A stretch of DNA of 64,000 nt from Doryteuthis pealeii. Taxonomy: Eukaryota > Mollusca > Cephalopoda > Myopsida > Loliginidae. The DNA is taken from the NCBI GenBank assembly GCA_023376005.1, contig CM042181.1:23218013-23282012 (forward strand), written 5' to 3'. The first letter of the stretch is position 1. Every line of letters begins with the position of its first letter. The position numbers and the translations under genes were made by a program. Below the pieces are notes generated by a model. That model did not search any database, was not told the origin of the DNA, and saw only the letters and a list, made by a program, of their open reading frames with translations. Shown here in pieces: positions 9,489 to 24,238 of this stretch.

Positions 9489-11730
9489 CTAGAAATAGAA
9501 AGAAAATTTCACTTAATATGGAGTTGAACATTCATTCAAGAGAATGAGGAACAGATTTGGGGGGGGGAGATGGGAAAGGGGGTAGATCAAGGAAAATGGC
9601 ATTTGGTTTTTTGAGAAAATGACAGTTCACTTACTCAAGTAGATAGTGTGTGTATGTATGTGTGTGTATGCATGCATGCATGCGTGTATGCGTGTACGCA
9701 ATGTGTGTGTATGTATGCATGCGTGTATATGTGTATGCATGCGTGTGTGTACGAGACCTTTGGCAGGTTGAATGGTCACCCATCTAAGTACTGAACAGGC
9801 TCATTGTTGCTTAACTTTTGCAATAAAACCACACCCTATAAGCTGGTTTAGTTGTAAGGATGCTACTCATATGTAGCATCTGGGACACACAGACTGGCAG
9901 AGCCAATCCCTCCCCAGGTCCACAACAGATTTGAATTCAGTTTTCCATTCTAGACTGGTTGCCGTAACTAAGTTAAAGAGCCTTTCTAATTACGAACATT
10001 ATTTATCAATAATTTAATTATTGTAAATTTACAAATTCTGCAAGCAGGTCTCCAAAAACTTTTAGCTAGTAGAGAGAGATAAAGGTGGGGAGGGGGGTGC
10101 AAATAAGATGAAAGTGTATGAATGTCTAGTGGGGGAAAAAAAAAAAAAAAAGTTTTTCCTTTTTGTGCACTTTCTAATTATAATAAGTAAATTTACAAAA
10201 TCTGCAAACATATCTCCAAAACTAGTAGAAAGGGGGGAGGGTGAATAAGATGAAAGTGTGTGTGTGTGTGTAGGTGGAGGTGTGTGTGTGGAGCATATAC
10301 TTACTCTGAATTTCCATTGTTCATCACTTCAACTCCGGCTTCTTTAAGGGCATCACTAGCAATTTTCATTTCCATTTGTTTTCTTTCCCTGAGTCTCTCT
10401 TCCATATTACGCTTGTACCTTTAGAAAAAAAAAAAGAAAAAAAAAAGATAACAGAAAAATATTACCCTGATTGATAAACATTGTCTTTGACAAATAATAA
10501 GACTTTGTGGCCAGATTGTTAAGTTTGAGAAAATCTTTGAAAACATTTAATTTATAGTCAAAATCATTAATACATAGAGTAAGTCTTATTTATTAATGAT
10601 GTCTATGATAATCTGAGATTTGCCTGAAAAGAGTGCATGTTATTAGTGCACTTAAAATCCTGCAATGTGTCATATATCACTAAGAAATAAAGGTTTACAT
10701 AATATATGGTGTGGTTAATTCGCATACTGGTTTTAACAAAACTGGGTTTAATAAATAATTACTTTGGTGTTATTGGTCTCTAATATTATTGTTTAATTCT
10801 TTAATGTATTGAAATCAATCCTATGAATGATTTTATATAGATTCCAATTAAAATATAATTAAATAAGTAATATTTTTACATGCATTATTTTTAATATATT
10901 TCATTATATTAAAACCTAAATACTTTTGCCTAGGGGGCACATATTCTTGCTAGCTAGTAAAATAAAGATTTTAATTTGCACATCAGAGCAAAAATTGAAT
11001 AGAGTAACTAAAAGAAATTAACAGATAAAAATAACCAAAACAAAACATGGAACTTTTTTTGGTAATCCTTAACTTGTTCCTCGTAAATTCCGACAATAAA
11101 ATAAACTGAACCCTCATTTTATGTCCGTGTTTTTGCAATAAATGTTTTATTACAATACTAAATATATTTTCTTTATTTTAATATTCACTTCAATGTGTAT
11201 ATTCTAAAAGTTTAAAAATAAAACATTTATTGCAAAAACACTGACATAAAATGAGGGTTCAGTTTATTTTATAGTAGGAATTTACGAGGAACAAGTTGAA
11301 GATTACCCCTTTTTTTTGTCACATATCGATTCATCTGTCCACCAGACTTTGTGGAGTGGTGGGTAAAGAGACAGAATAGATGGGCAGAGGAACAACACGT
11401 TGGTAAAGAGACACAGATAGGATGAAGAGGATGACCTACCTGGCTGTTGCTTCCTCCCGTTCTCGACGCAGTTCTGACCACTGCAGTTGTTTCAGATCCA
11501 TTTTCAGTTGACGTAATTTTTCAAAATTATCTTCAACCAAATCACGAGATGCTGCATAGCAGAGGAATTGATGAACCAAGGTAGACAGGACTTTTAGTTT
11601 GTCACCTGAAACACACAAAGAAAAAAAAAAAAAAAAAAAAGTCAATTTAAATTCACAAAATAGGAGTCAGAGTAAAAGAGTAGGGGTGGGGGTCTGAGAG
11701 GTTAAATTCCTCTTAAAAATTTATTGGCAC

Positions 11731-11762
<32 letters not shown>

Positions 11763-12446
11763 GGGGGGGCTTCAAACTGGTATCAGCCTTTCAGCGAGGG
11801 AGTCTATTCCCTTTTCACAAGTACTAGACCAAGGAGCGTTTTTTTTTGTGCCTGAGGTGGAGCGCCACACCTACCATCAACTCCTTACTTTACTGCACAG
11901 ATCCCAGTGCTACTCATATGCTGAGTTGGCGACTCGACCTGGATCCTTGTGGTTCTTAGTCGGACGCTCTACTGACTGAACTAAACCGGCCCTTTGTTTT
12001 CAGCCCCACCCTACCAAGAGAAGTGAAAAAAAAAATCCTTACCAGGTTTCATATCAAAAATATTATCCTCTCCAAGTCGTTGCACTAAATCTGGATCTTC
12101 TTTACAAAGTTGCAGACCAGCATCATCCATGGAAGTGTAACCTCCTCTTTGTTGATAACGAAATTTTACATTACTGGCATTTGCTCGGGCACCAGAAGAT
12201 ATTAAATGAAGACGGAGAATTTCCGTTAATGTAAAACTATCCAGCTGTAAATTTCTTAGAGGAGTTCCTGGAAAATAAAAGAAAAAAATTATAGGAACTG
12301 TAGAGGATTTTTTTTTAATTATAGGAAGCGTAGAAGAAAAAGATTTTTAAAAAAAGTTATTAAAAGTTCAATTAACATAACCAAACTGATGCACAAAGAA
12401 TTTCAATGCTTAATTTGAATATTTTAGCATATCATCATCATCAACT

Positions 12447-12487
<41 letters not shown>

Positions 12488-15400
12488 ATGTGTGTTAGAG
12501 ACTTACCATGGGTTTTCATTGGATACTGTGCTGTGATAGTTGCTGTCTTTATCAAAGCCGCCATAGAGCGATCCGAGCAGCTGATTTCTTCACTGAAATC
12601 TGGAAACAAAAAATAGAATTTTTTTTTAGAGAAAAACAGTTTATAATTTTTATGCTTTGCTCTTAATAAAAACTAATTTTTAAACAATTCTTTTAAAATT
12701 CTTCAAAAGATACAAACCAAATAAAATGTCAATTTGGTTTTACACTAAACGTTATAAGAATCTGTGAAGTAGATTTACATTCATCTTATCTATTGTCAGA
12801 AGAGTCAGTCTAGTGACAGAGAAAGAGAGAGAAATTATTCCTCAGTACTTTTACTGGCAGACTGCTATAATAATCCAGTTGAAAAAAAACAATTACATTT
12901 ATTGAAGGCAAAAATAGAAAGTTTTCTTTTTTGGTGGTGTCCGATTTCAGACAGAGGCAAACCAAAAAAGTCTCCTTAAGGAAAATTGGATATTATTTTG
13001 GAGAGAAACATGTGTTATGATTGGTTTCTATGACCAAGATATTGCTAGTGTGAAAGATATTACCTTTGCTAACATCAGGATCATCATCTTCTTCCTCTGA
13101 TTCTTGCAAATAAAAGATAGCAACCATCAACATCAACAGTAGGTCTGTCAACGGACCATTCACATCATTATCTAACAAAGCTTCCTCCAACACTCCTGTA
13201 AAATAAACAAATAAAAATAAGTAAAAAAAATAATGAAATAAAAATAAAATACTATTTCTCCAAATTTCTGAGATGAGGCTTGATAATTAGTATTATTTTT
13301 ATTATTCTGACTATTGTCCTCATCTTCACTGTTAGGGGCAGCAGTAACATAGAATAATAATTAACACAGCTTAACACCTGTACCCCAGCTATGGTTAGCA
13401 GAATGAGAACACGATACCTCGTGGACTGAATAAAGGGTTAGGTTCAAAGTTCTGTGATGGCTCCTGATTACGACAATATGGTTCCAGAGTAAGAGAAGAA
13501 ATACCTCAAGAAGGCCGGAGTGCACATGTTGTACAGATAACAATGAAGATAGGACAATAATACAAATAATAATAGAAATAAATTTTTAAAACTAATACAG
13601 GTAAAAGTATTTTATAAAGCAAACAATATCAACTGAATTTAATTTTATGGCACATCAACTGCTTTATGAGTCGTCATGTGTCTATAAATCAATATAATTT
13701 ATATCTGATTTTATAATAAACTTAAAATTGGATCTTTACAATATTTCACAAACTGTACGAGGAGGGAAAAGACCCCCATATACACCTACACAGTTATAGT
13801 CATAGGAAATGGAATAAACAATCAAGAGTTTAATGATTGGACTCCATCCACAATACTTATAGTTTACAAACATTAATAGGATTTTTTAAAATTTCTTTTT
13901 AATTTGTGCCTTATAAATCAGGACAACAGAAGTACAATATTCTAGCAAGTGAATATGTAGCATACTCCAGAACGATGTATGTTGTATGGGCCAACTCAAG
14001 TTGTAGTAGTAGTAGTAGTAAGTCATTAGTAGAGAAACAATAGACACAGGTTGTATAATCACAAAGAGTTGTTTATTACTGGACGCACGTGGGCTCTTTT
14101 CAGAGAGAAGGTAAGACAGAGAAAGAGAGGGAGTATCGTCAAGTTATCCGATCTTCATGGTATCATGCTTTGTACCGCTGTCCCATACCCACACGAGGGA
14201 CCAGGAGCAACGTCTGACGCCCACTATGGCTGAAAGGAAAAGAGGACGATTTTCTTACGTTACACGTCCCGGTGTCACATCCGGTTCCGGAACTTCCGTT
14301 TTTATTTTTAAATCTATTTCTGGTGTCATTCTTTGGTCAAGTTACTGGCACCTTGTGTATTTACTCTACCAAATTTTAACTTTTGTTTGTTCTTATTTCT
14401 TGTTCCTCTCTTTCTCTAGAAATCCGAATACAGTTTTATTTTTCATTCCAAATTCCCGGGAGACCCTAATAATTACGCTACAAATACCCCTCTTAAAGAA
14501 AAAAAGAAAAGAAAGAAAAAGAAAAAAAGAAAAGAAAGAAAAAAAGAAAAGAAAGAAAAAAAGAAAAAAAGAAAAAAAAAGAAAAGAAAGAAAAAAAGAA
14601 AAAAGAAAAAAGAAAGAAAGAAAAAAAGAAAAGAAAAGATACACTAGTGCAAGTTGCTGAGATAGAACAAAGAAAGAAGAATATCCCCCAAATTTTTCAA
14701 ACTTACCTAGCGTCATGCCAGATGGGAAATATTCTGTGACATCGAAAAGACTTTGGAATGTATGAATAAATTCTAGCACCATCAGAGCATCTGCAAAATC
14801 ATCTTGGGGAATTCTGGTTTGAACAGGAAGTAAGTCAGGCATGTCCTGGAAAATAACAATTAAAAAATTTAAGGTTTCTTTTCCACTTCAGTGCACACTA
14901 ATCAGACATTTCTAAGTAAGTTATTATGAAAAAAAGTTTTAAACCTGTGGCATATCCCCCCCCCCAACCAGTGCGCTAATATTCAGTTTGAGAAGTATCA
15001 GGGTATAGAGGCAAATGTTATGGAGGTATCTATGGTGTAATGATTAAGAAATGGACGGTGAACAGAGTTTAGATTCTGGACGAGGCTGGTTGCATTTTAA
15101 ATAGCACTAATACTGTTGTAAAAGGTATGCATCCAACTATGGGTAAATAGTAGGGCAAACTTGGCTCTTTAACATAGAAGTAAAGATAAAGGCAGGGGAA
15201 ATATCTTTTTTTAGGGGGGGGGGGACATGGGTAAATATATATTAAAGAAAAACGGCAGTGGTAAATAAAGAATAAAAAGCACAGGTAAATAAAAAAGGTG
15301 GTAGGTGTAAAATAAAGGGTGTAAGAAAAAAAAAAAAAAAAATAAAAAAAAAGGGTGTAAGAAAAAAAAAGAGGTACTAAAATAAAGGGTGTAAGAAAAA

Positions 15401-15862
15401 AAAAAGAGGTACTAAAATAAAGGGTGTAAGAAAAAAAAAGAGGTACTAAAATAAAGGGTGTAAGAAAAAAAAAGAGGTACTAAAATAAAGGGTGTAAGAA
15501 AAAAAAAAGAGGTACTAAAATAAAGGGTGTAAGAAAAAAAAGAGGTACTAAAAATAAAGGGTGTAAGTAAAAAAAAGAGGTACTAAAATAAAGGGTGTAA
15601 AAAAAAAAAAAAAAAAAAAAAAAGTGTTAAAAAAATAAGGCACAAACCTGGAGATCTTCACACTCCAAGTCATCACGCGGCCGACTCCATTCCTTCAAAT
15701 ACTCTGCTTGAATTCGTTTTTCTTCTCGTTTCTTCTCCCTTTCCTTAAAAAGAAAAATTCAAGTCACCAAATGAGTCAATATTGATGAATTCATTAAAAA
15801 AAAAAAAAAAAAAAAAAAAATGAATTTGTCAAATTTACACTTGTGAAAAGTAACTTTAAAGA

Positions 15863-15899
<37 letters not shown>

Positions 15900-18055
15900 C
15901 ATCCATCAGAAAAATAAAGAAGTTGTTTTTCTGCAATCCACAAAAATGATTTGTTTTCTATAACAATGGACTTTCTATAAGCAAATTTCCTTAAAAAGAA
16001 AAAGAAAAATTCAAGTCATCCAAATGAGCCAGCATTGATGAATTCCTTTTAAGAAATAGATCTGCAAATTTTCACTTGTTAAGAGTATCTTTAGAAATTT
16101 CTTCTTTTTTTTTTTTTTTTTGCGTGTGTAGATATCCATGAGATGAATGAGAGTTATCTTTTTCTGCAATCCACAAAAATGATTTGTTTTCTATAAGAAT
16201 TCACTTGACATTTCTATAATCAAAATAATATTTACCCTTTCCCTTTCTTGTTTTCTCTTCTCCTTCTCTTCATCAAGCCTTTTCTTTAGTTCTTCTCGTC
16301 GTGCATTTCGTTCAGCGATTTTCTCCTGCTTAATGCGTTCCTTCAAAGCCTCCCGTTCTTCAGGAGTCAAAGAGGGATCTTCAGGCCTTAATACTAAAAA
16401 GAGAAAAATTTAACAATTTATACAAACATCATCACTTATAAAATTATAAGCTATAAAACCTTTTCTATTATAATTGAGGTTGTTGGAATAAGCAAATTAA
16501 ACAGTGTCACTGGAAACTTGGAGGGTTGGTTGGGTTTTACAGCAGGTCAAACCCATTGGGGTCATTGTATGCCAAACATATTTTGTTTTATTCATTCTTT
16601 AAACACACTAGCAAATATATGCACCCTCCGGGTGCAAGTATTTAAGTTTTAATGTAATAAATTATATTAAATTAGAAAGACTAATGATACTAAATAAGAA
16701 TGCAGATAAAAAGATTTGAAACAGAGGTGGGTATAATCGAAAAATAGAACTGAAACTTACTCTTCCATCACTCTCGTCTTTCATTGTTTTTGTTTTTTCT
16801 AATTTAAGTATTTAGTTAAAATAGGAAGTAAAGAATAAAATGACAGTTATTTTTTCTTGTTAATGGATTTCATTTAAGATTCATTTAAGAGATTTTTGCT
16901 TATATCCATTAAAATAAAACCAAACATTTAGAAATCAATAACACTGAGCACATATTTATTAAATTCGATTTTTTAATAACAATATGCAAATTAGCCTTCC
17001 CGTTCACACTGTAAGCCAATACTTTGATGTATATATAAATACAATTGCATGTTGTTAGTGTGTAGATATGGCTAACAGTATTAATAATGTAAAACAATTT
17101 TATTAATAATTGAGGTTAAAATAAAAATAAAATCATTGAGAATGTGATGTCAATAACTAAGGGAATTGTAACTCGAGTAGTAATATAGTTTCGGTTACAG
17201 ACAGAAAAACACACAATCTCCATTATAATAAGATTTTGAACTTTTTGTTCTATTTAGCTTATAGATGTGACCCTAACAGATACTACCACTCTGGGTCAGA
17301 GCACTAATTTTCCTAGAAAAAGTATGAATCAACTATTCCCACTCCAGCTATGGATAAATAGACTGGGCTCCTTAATTTTGATAGGGCAACTGGTCTAGGA
17401 GAAGGAAAACTGAATTCAAGCCAGTTAAACTCTGCTTAAAATATTTGTCATATCGTGCAGAAGAGTTGGTGTTACACACTGGACCAGTCAAAGAACACAA
17501 ACACTTGTATTTAGGAAAATGTAAGACGAGATGTTTATTTTCTCTGGTTGTGTACAGCTGAGAGTCGTGGCAGGGTTACGCAATGTGGAGCCTTCGGGAG
17601 TTCTTTTCAAGTAATCTCGAACCTGATAGTCATCTGTCTAATCGATCTCTACGGGCTTCTTTTATTGTAGTCTGACCCCCGGTGTCACGCCTCTTCGCCC
17701 ACGCAGGCTGTTTTCATTGGTTATGGGCTACGCCTACAGATTTCTGCACCGAAATCATGTCAAATATCCACCTGCATTTCCAGGTGCAAAAGGTTAGGTC
17801 AGGGCCACATCCTGTTTTCGTTTCCAGGCTGCACCTGACCCCCATGCACTTCCTATTCAGCCTGGTCCTCGGGTGCACTGATCAGACAATATATTACATT
17901 GGTAATTACATATAAAATAAATCTAAAATTTTTTTATGATTCATAGGACTTAGGAAAAAAAAAAAATTTTTTTTTAAATTAAAAAAATAAATAAATCTCC
18001 ATATCTAAGAAAAACCAATGGTTGGTCATATATATCAAATTTACCAAAGAGCAGA

Positions 18056-18111
<56 letters not shown>

Positions 18112-21100
18112 AAAAAAAAAAGGAATTGTTTAAATGAAAGTGCCTAAAAGAAATTTAATATCATTGGGTGTGATCTTTAGAGAGATTAGAAGAGACGCCA
18201 AAAAGTATTATTTTTCACTGGATTGGAGAGCAACAGTTAAAAACATTAACGAATGGAATGTTATATATTATAGTATTGAATGTTTGGAAATGTTACAAAT
18301 TGAATGTATCAAATTAAAGGATTGATGGAGAGCAAGTCTTATGTAAAAGTAGACGATAAACATTTCTACTTTCTATCCAAAACTACATGTGCAATCATAG
18401 ATACAAGACAATAACACTTTAATAATTATGGAGGCATGTGTAGCGCAATGGTTATTGCTGTAGAAAACAGATTCAGCAGCCAGAGTTCAAATTCTGGACA
18501 AGGCTGTTTGCATTTCTGTTCATGCTAATGCTCTTGGGAAAGTCCTGAATCCATGTTCTCCCTCTAGCTATGGGAAAATAGTAATAGTAAACTACATTAT
18601 CACTCTGGGGTGAAAAAAAATGCTTTAATTTGCGTCCGATTTAGAGGATATATAAATAAGAGTGAATAATTTCAATTCTTAAATCAACATACACGAGTCC
18701 CTAAATTAAGGAACATCCTGTCTATGGAATGAATGGTAGCAAGAAAAACCGCATAACTTATTTAGGGATGAAAGAGAGAAAATGTGTATGAAGGGAAACA
18801 CTTATAGTCCCAATAAAAAATTCTCAAGCTTTAAGAATCTCCACCACCACCCCAGTTTATCCATTATTTGAACTTTGGTTTTTGGCCCTCTTGGAGTTTT
18901 TTTAAAATGTAATATTTTGATCAATGTAATGTAGAAGAAAATAAACAAATAATATGGAACAAGAATGGAAAACATTTTAAGGTGAAAGATACAGAAGAAT
19001 TTGGAAGTAGGGTAATAATAATAATAATAATAATATAAATAAAGACTATCCAAACTACAGCACTGTTGGAATCGGGTCATTGTATGCCAAAGATATTTTG
19101 TTTTATTCATTCTTTAAACACATTTTGAACTTTTTGTTCTATTTAACTTATAGACGTGGCCCTAACAGATACTACCACTCTGGGTCAGAGCACTAATTTT
19201 CCCAGAAAATGTACAAAAATAATAAAGACTATCTAAACTACAGCACTGTTGGAATCGGCTAAAAAAACTCAGAGTCCTGGAGACTTGCTGTTACTCAGCC
19301 TCCAGTGAACCACCAGCAACGACAGGTGTGAAAAACTCATAAGAACACTTACACCTTTTATCCTTTAAGGTGAAGGATGCAGAAGAAAAGTTTAAGGGGG
19401 TAAAAAACAACAACAGAACACTTACACCTTTTATCCTTGAGATGATTTCTTTTGCCATCAAGACTATAAGGAGAATAATCATTGTCCGACGCACTCTGCG
19501 AGATAAGACTCAAATTTGGATTAACAAATGAAGAATTCTTTTTGCTTTTTATCAGAGTTCTTGCAAAGAGTGGTTTGGCACCGGCAAAAAAACTCTCAAA
19601 CTTCATATCATTCAACTTCAGCGACCTCACGATACTTTCCTGAAAAAATAGAGAGAAAGAAAGAAAATAATTAAATGTGTATATAAACTGTTTCCAAATC
19701 AAAAATCATTTCAATGAATATTTAAGAAAAGGTATCTAAATTTGCACTTCAAAAATTGGTTTATTTAAATGATCGATATGTGAACAACGTATCACTAATG
19801 GCCATCATCAATTAGTCATTGCGGACCCCCTATGCTTTTATTCACCCTGCCAAAATTTTATGCCTCACAGAAACAAAAATCTTGCATGAAATTCTTCTTG
19901 ATACTAAAGAGCTGAAATAATAGCTACACCCTGACAAAACAGAAGTTTATATCATCCAATCAATTTTTTTTGCTAACGATTATAGAAAGTTGATTGACAA
20001 ATCAACAATAAAGAGATGAGATCTTTGCTGATAGAAGATGGGTTAAGAATATGCCAACTCGACCTCTGCAGAGGGGAAAACCCCCCCTGCCTCCCTGTGG
20101 AACAACATATTGGTTGTGGGTGGTGACCTGTAATGCCTTAGGACAAGACTGTGGTGGTCCCATGACACACAACACTCCACTTCTGCCCTTACTGGAGCTA
20201 AACAGGGGGTCAGAGAAGCCCCCCGCCCCCCATAGGATCAATCAGCTATTTATGTCCAAGAAATTACATGATTGTACCAACCTTATTCTTCAAATTGTTC
20301 TTATGTCAAACACCTACGCCCTTTTTATTATTCAGTTGCTAGAAGGCAGTGGCTGAGGGTCAAGCATCAAGATTTATTAATACATGAAGTTAATGAGAAT
20401 TATTTTTTTAAAAACATACACAGGTTATGGTTTATTATACAATCAAAAGACGTTTGGTACCATTGGTTTCAAAACAGCATATTAGCAGCTTATCCTCAAG
20501 ACAAAGTGCCCTGGATCAGAAGACAGCAAATTTCTATTCAGTTATACATAGGTATATATCTAGCGGTTAGCTGGTCTTTTTGTATTCACCCACACAATTT
20601 CCCTATGGTGCAATTAGTTCACCAGCCAACCTGCATATAATATGCACACACCCAACAAAAACATCTTTAATGAGAGATTCACTGAAATCCAATCAACAGG
20701 TTTCATGCCTTAAATAAAAAAGAAAAGAAACCGGTTGGTTGATTATGTGATGTTCCTGTGTTTCAAGTAGAAAAAAATTAGTTTTCTTCAACCAGCAAAG
20801 AATTTTTATAGAAACCAATTCATTAAAAAACTTACCTTGACTCTCCAGACACCATCCACAACATAACAATTGTGCTTTAAAAACAATTTGCTTTTGTCCC
20901 GAGTGTACAAGCCTTTCTTACGGCTGAAAAATAAATAAAAGACAAAAATTAAATAAGGAACTTCCTGGATAGAAATAATTCTTTTTAAAAAACACAATGT
21001 TAAAAAGTAAATTATTCTTAACTATATATTTGTGCCTTTAAGATTCTTTTAAGCTGAACCTCATATCACAATTTGATCAACACTTCCATTTAACAGAAAT

Positions 21101-24100
21101 TTTAAAAATTAAATTTTCTATTTTCACCACCCCGCTTATTTTCTCTAAGTGGCACTCAGTGTAGAAAATGGACATGGTGATCAGAGTTCAAATACTGGAC
21201 AAGGCTGTTTGCATTTCACAGTGCTAATACCCTTGGGAAAGGTATGCACCCAACTATTCTCCTTCCAGCTATGTGTAAATAATAGGGCAGACGGGGCTCT
21301 TTAATTTTGGTTTGGCAACCAGTCTAAGAGAAGGAAAACTGAATTCAAACTAGTTATTCAAATATGGCCGGGGATCACCTTCAAACACCAATCCCAAGAA
21401 ACTGCAAATGAATATATGTGTGGAGCCAGTTTCACCCACATCAAGTAAGCGCCATCACTCACACACTGATAGGTACGCATCCTGATGCACAAAAATCTAA
21501 AAGGATGCAGTAAAATCATATCCATGCATCCCAGTGTTTTTCGTTTTTTGTTCCCTCACCATTTCAAGCTAATTATAAAAATATTTCAATAGTTTCTTAG
21601 AAAGGAATTACACAGGATAGGTTACAAGGTAAGAGTTAGATGGCTTTAGTTGTTTCCCCAGATCATAAATAAAAACCCTACAATCTATTAAAACTTTAGT
21701 TGGGACCCATAAATTTTCCTGGGGATTCATTTAAAGTAGAAATGTGTGTCCCAGGATGTACTAAATCAAAAAGCTATCAGCATCACTGCACAATGAAGAA
21801 AAATTCTTACCTTATCTGTACAGGTTTGACTACAAGGATTTCTCCATTCATGGTATCCTGGACTTTGTAAGTATATAATGAAGCATCCACACCAACAGTT
21901 CGGCTCTTTTCACTGCACAAAAGAAAAACAAAAGACAATTAAAATAAACAAACAACTTGATTTGATTTATTTGAGTAAATAAAAAAAAATTCTAAAATTA
22001 ATTTGTTAAAACTAAGCATCAAGATTTTTATCCTGAACATTTAGACTGATATTTTTTCAGGAAGACAAAATACATTTTTAATTTTTTCCCTCTTCCTATG
22101 TGCGAATGCATATGCTATAACCTGGCCTCATCAGCCACCAGCCAGGTGATAGATACCACAGTTTTGGTGGCTAAGGCAGTACTGCCACAACTAGGTTTGG
22201 CCAGAGGAAAGGGTATCATTTTGTCTGTGTTGTGTATTTTCTTGTCTCTTTAATTCCATTAATAATGTAGCATTGATTAAAAAAAGGTAAAGTTGTCGGG
22301 GCAGCCTAAAGTCGGTATCAGCCAATCAGCAAGAGTCTATCCCTTTTTACTAGTGCTAGACCAAGGAGATTGTTTTTGCATCTGAGGTGGAGCGCCACAC
22401 CTACCATCAGCTCCTTGCTTTACTGCACAGATCCCTGTGCTACTCATACACTGAGTTGGTGAGGGTCGGTATCGAACTAGGAACCTTGTGGTTTCTAGCC
22501 GAACGCTCAACCAACTTAGCTAACCCGAGGGTTTTATTTCTATTGAAGCTTATGATCTCACTCAGTCATGTTCACTTGAGATTGTCCACGAAATTTCCTT
22601 ACATTACAAATCTGAATCTTACCCAATAATTTCCCACAAATGATTCAAAAAGATAATTTATGGAAATTCATCCACATTTGTAATTGCTTCCAGCTACCAA
22701 CTACATCCAGCTCAAAGCCTGTTAAGCTACAACCTATATTTGTTTTATGGCTACACTTAGGGGCCGACTGATAATGTCTATTTTGGATAAGAAGGAAGTA
22801 GTTGATTGCATCTATTAAAATTCAGTGAAATTCATCAAAATCATAACTAAGAAATATTAATTGATGCTAAACTCTAGATAAGTATAAAGAGAAAATGTGT
22901 AAACAACAAAAGAGTTAATTGAAGTATTTTACATAAAGAAATTCAACCGAGTGCATATTTACAAATAGTAAAGTCTGCATAGTAGCCTATTGTCGGTATC
23001 AACCGAAAAGCGAGAGAGTCTATTCCTTTTTTGCTAGTACTAAACAAAGGAAGTTGTTTTGCTGAGGTGGAGTGCCACACCAACAGTCAGTTCCCAGATG
23101 CTTTACCACACATGTTTACCCAAGCTGTGCTACTCATGCGCAGTGTTTTCCAACTGGAGTCTGTTCAATGAACACAGTAATTCCTTTCGCCGTCAGCACA
23201 GTCTACCAACTGAGCACGTTCCTCTCAATTCCTTCTTTCCAACACCCAAAACACAGCAGTCATCTAATTTCACTTCTGTCCCAAACACTTGCTTTTTTGC
23301 TAACCGACAGTATCAGCCACTGTCCGTTTTTATCATCGCTCGGCTACTCTTTATGCAAATTCCGACTCATCTCATCCGGGTCTCTGGTGTATGACACAAG
23401 CGATTCTTTGCTGTTTATGTCAGGGAGATTGGCCATGCCCATTACACGCAGAGTTGGAAGGGACTGGTATTGAACGCAGAACCTTGTGGATTCCCAGACG
23501 AATGCTCTGCTGACCAAGCTAAACTAGCCCCTCATACTTGTATTCTTGTTTAAATGGGGAAGAATCATTTTAAACAACATGAAATAAATTTGACATTTTG
23601 AAATTTTCTTAACCCTTTGAATAGCAAAGTAACTACAGACCAATAACAGAAAACGACCAATTTTGGAAATAATACAAATTGAATACAATTTTATTTTCCT
23701 TTAAATATTTTGACTTGAAGCAGAAAATTTCATTTTCTTTAGTGAAACATCAATTTTTACCTCAGTTGGCAGAGTGTTCGGCTAGGAATCACAAGGTTCC
23801 TGGTTCGATACCAGCCCTCGCCAAATCAGCGTATGAGTAGCACAGGGATCTGTGTGGTAAAGTGAGGAGCTGATGGTAGGTGTGGCGCTCCACCTGAGAT
23901 GCTAAAATAATCTCCTTAGTTTAGCGCTAGTGAAAAAGGGGATAGACTCCCTTGCTGTTCCTAATAGAAATACAATACTGCTATGGGTTGAAATTCTATC
24001 CTGAAGCAGCATCATTTCATGTTATGTTGGAATGATGATGTTCACGATAGAATTTCAACCCATTGGAACAGCATCATTCGAATGTAAATTGAGTTGAGCT

Positions 24101-24203
24101 CTCTGTGTAGTAATTAACAAACCAGTCTTTAAAAAAAAAAAAAAAAAAAAAGAAAGAAAAAAGTTTCAACAGTTCAATCCATAATCATAACTGATTGTAT
24201 CTG

Positions 24204-24238
<35 letters not shown>

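Noticed and set aside
14157..14842. Lys-rich and Phe-rich long frames on both strands
   Set aside because: Created by the pure purine tract; only the exon 9 portion (14707-14845, minus) is conserved.
23059..23473. Two overlapping plus-strand frames of 111 and 133 residues
   Set aside because: They lie inside a diverged SINE C copy and its inserted sequence; no domain and no splice-consistent partner.
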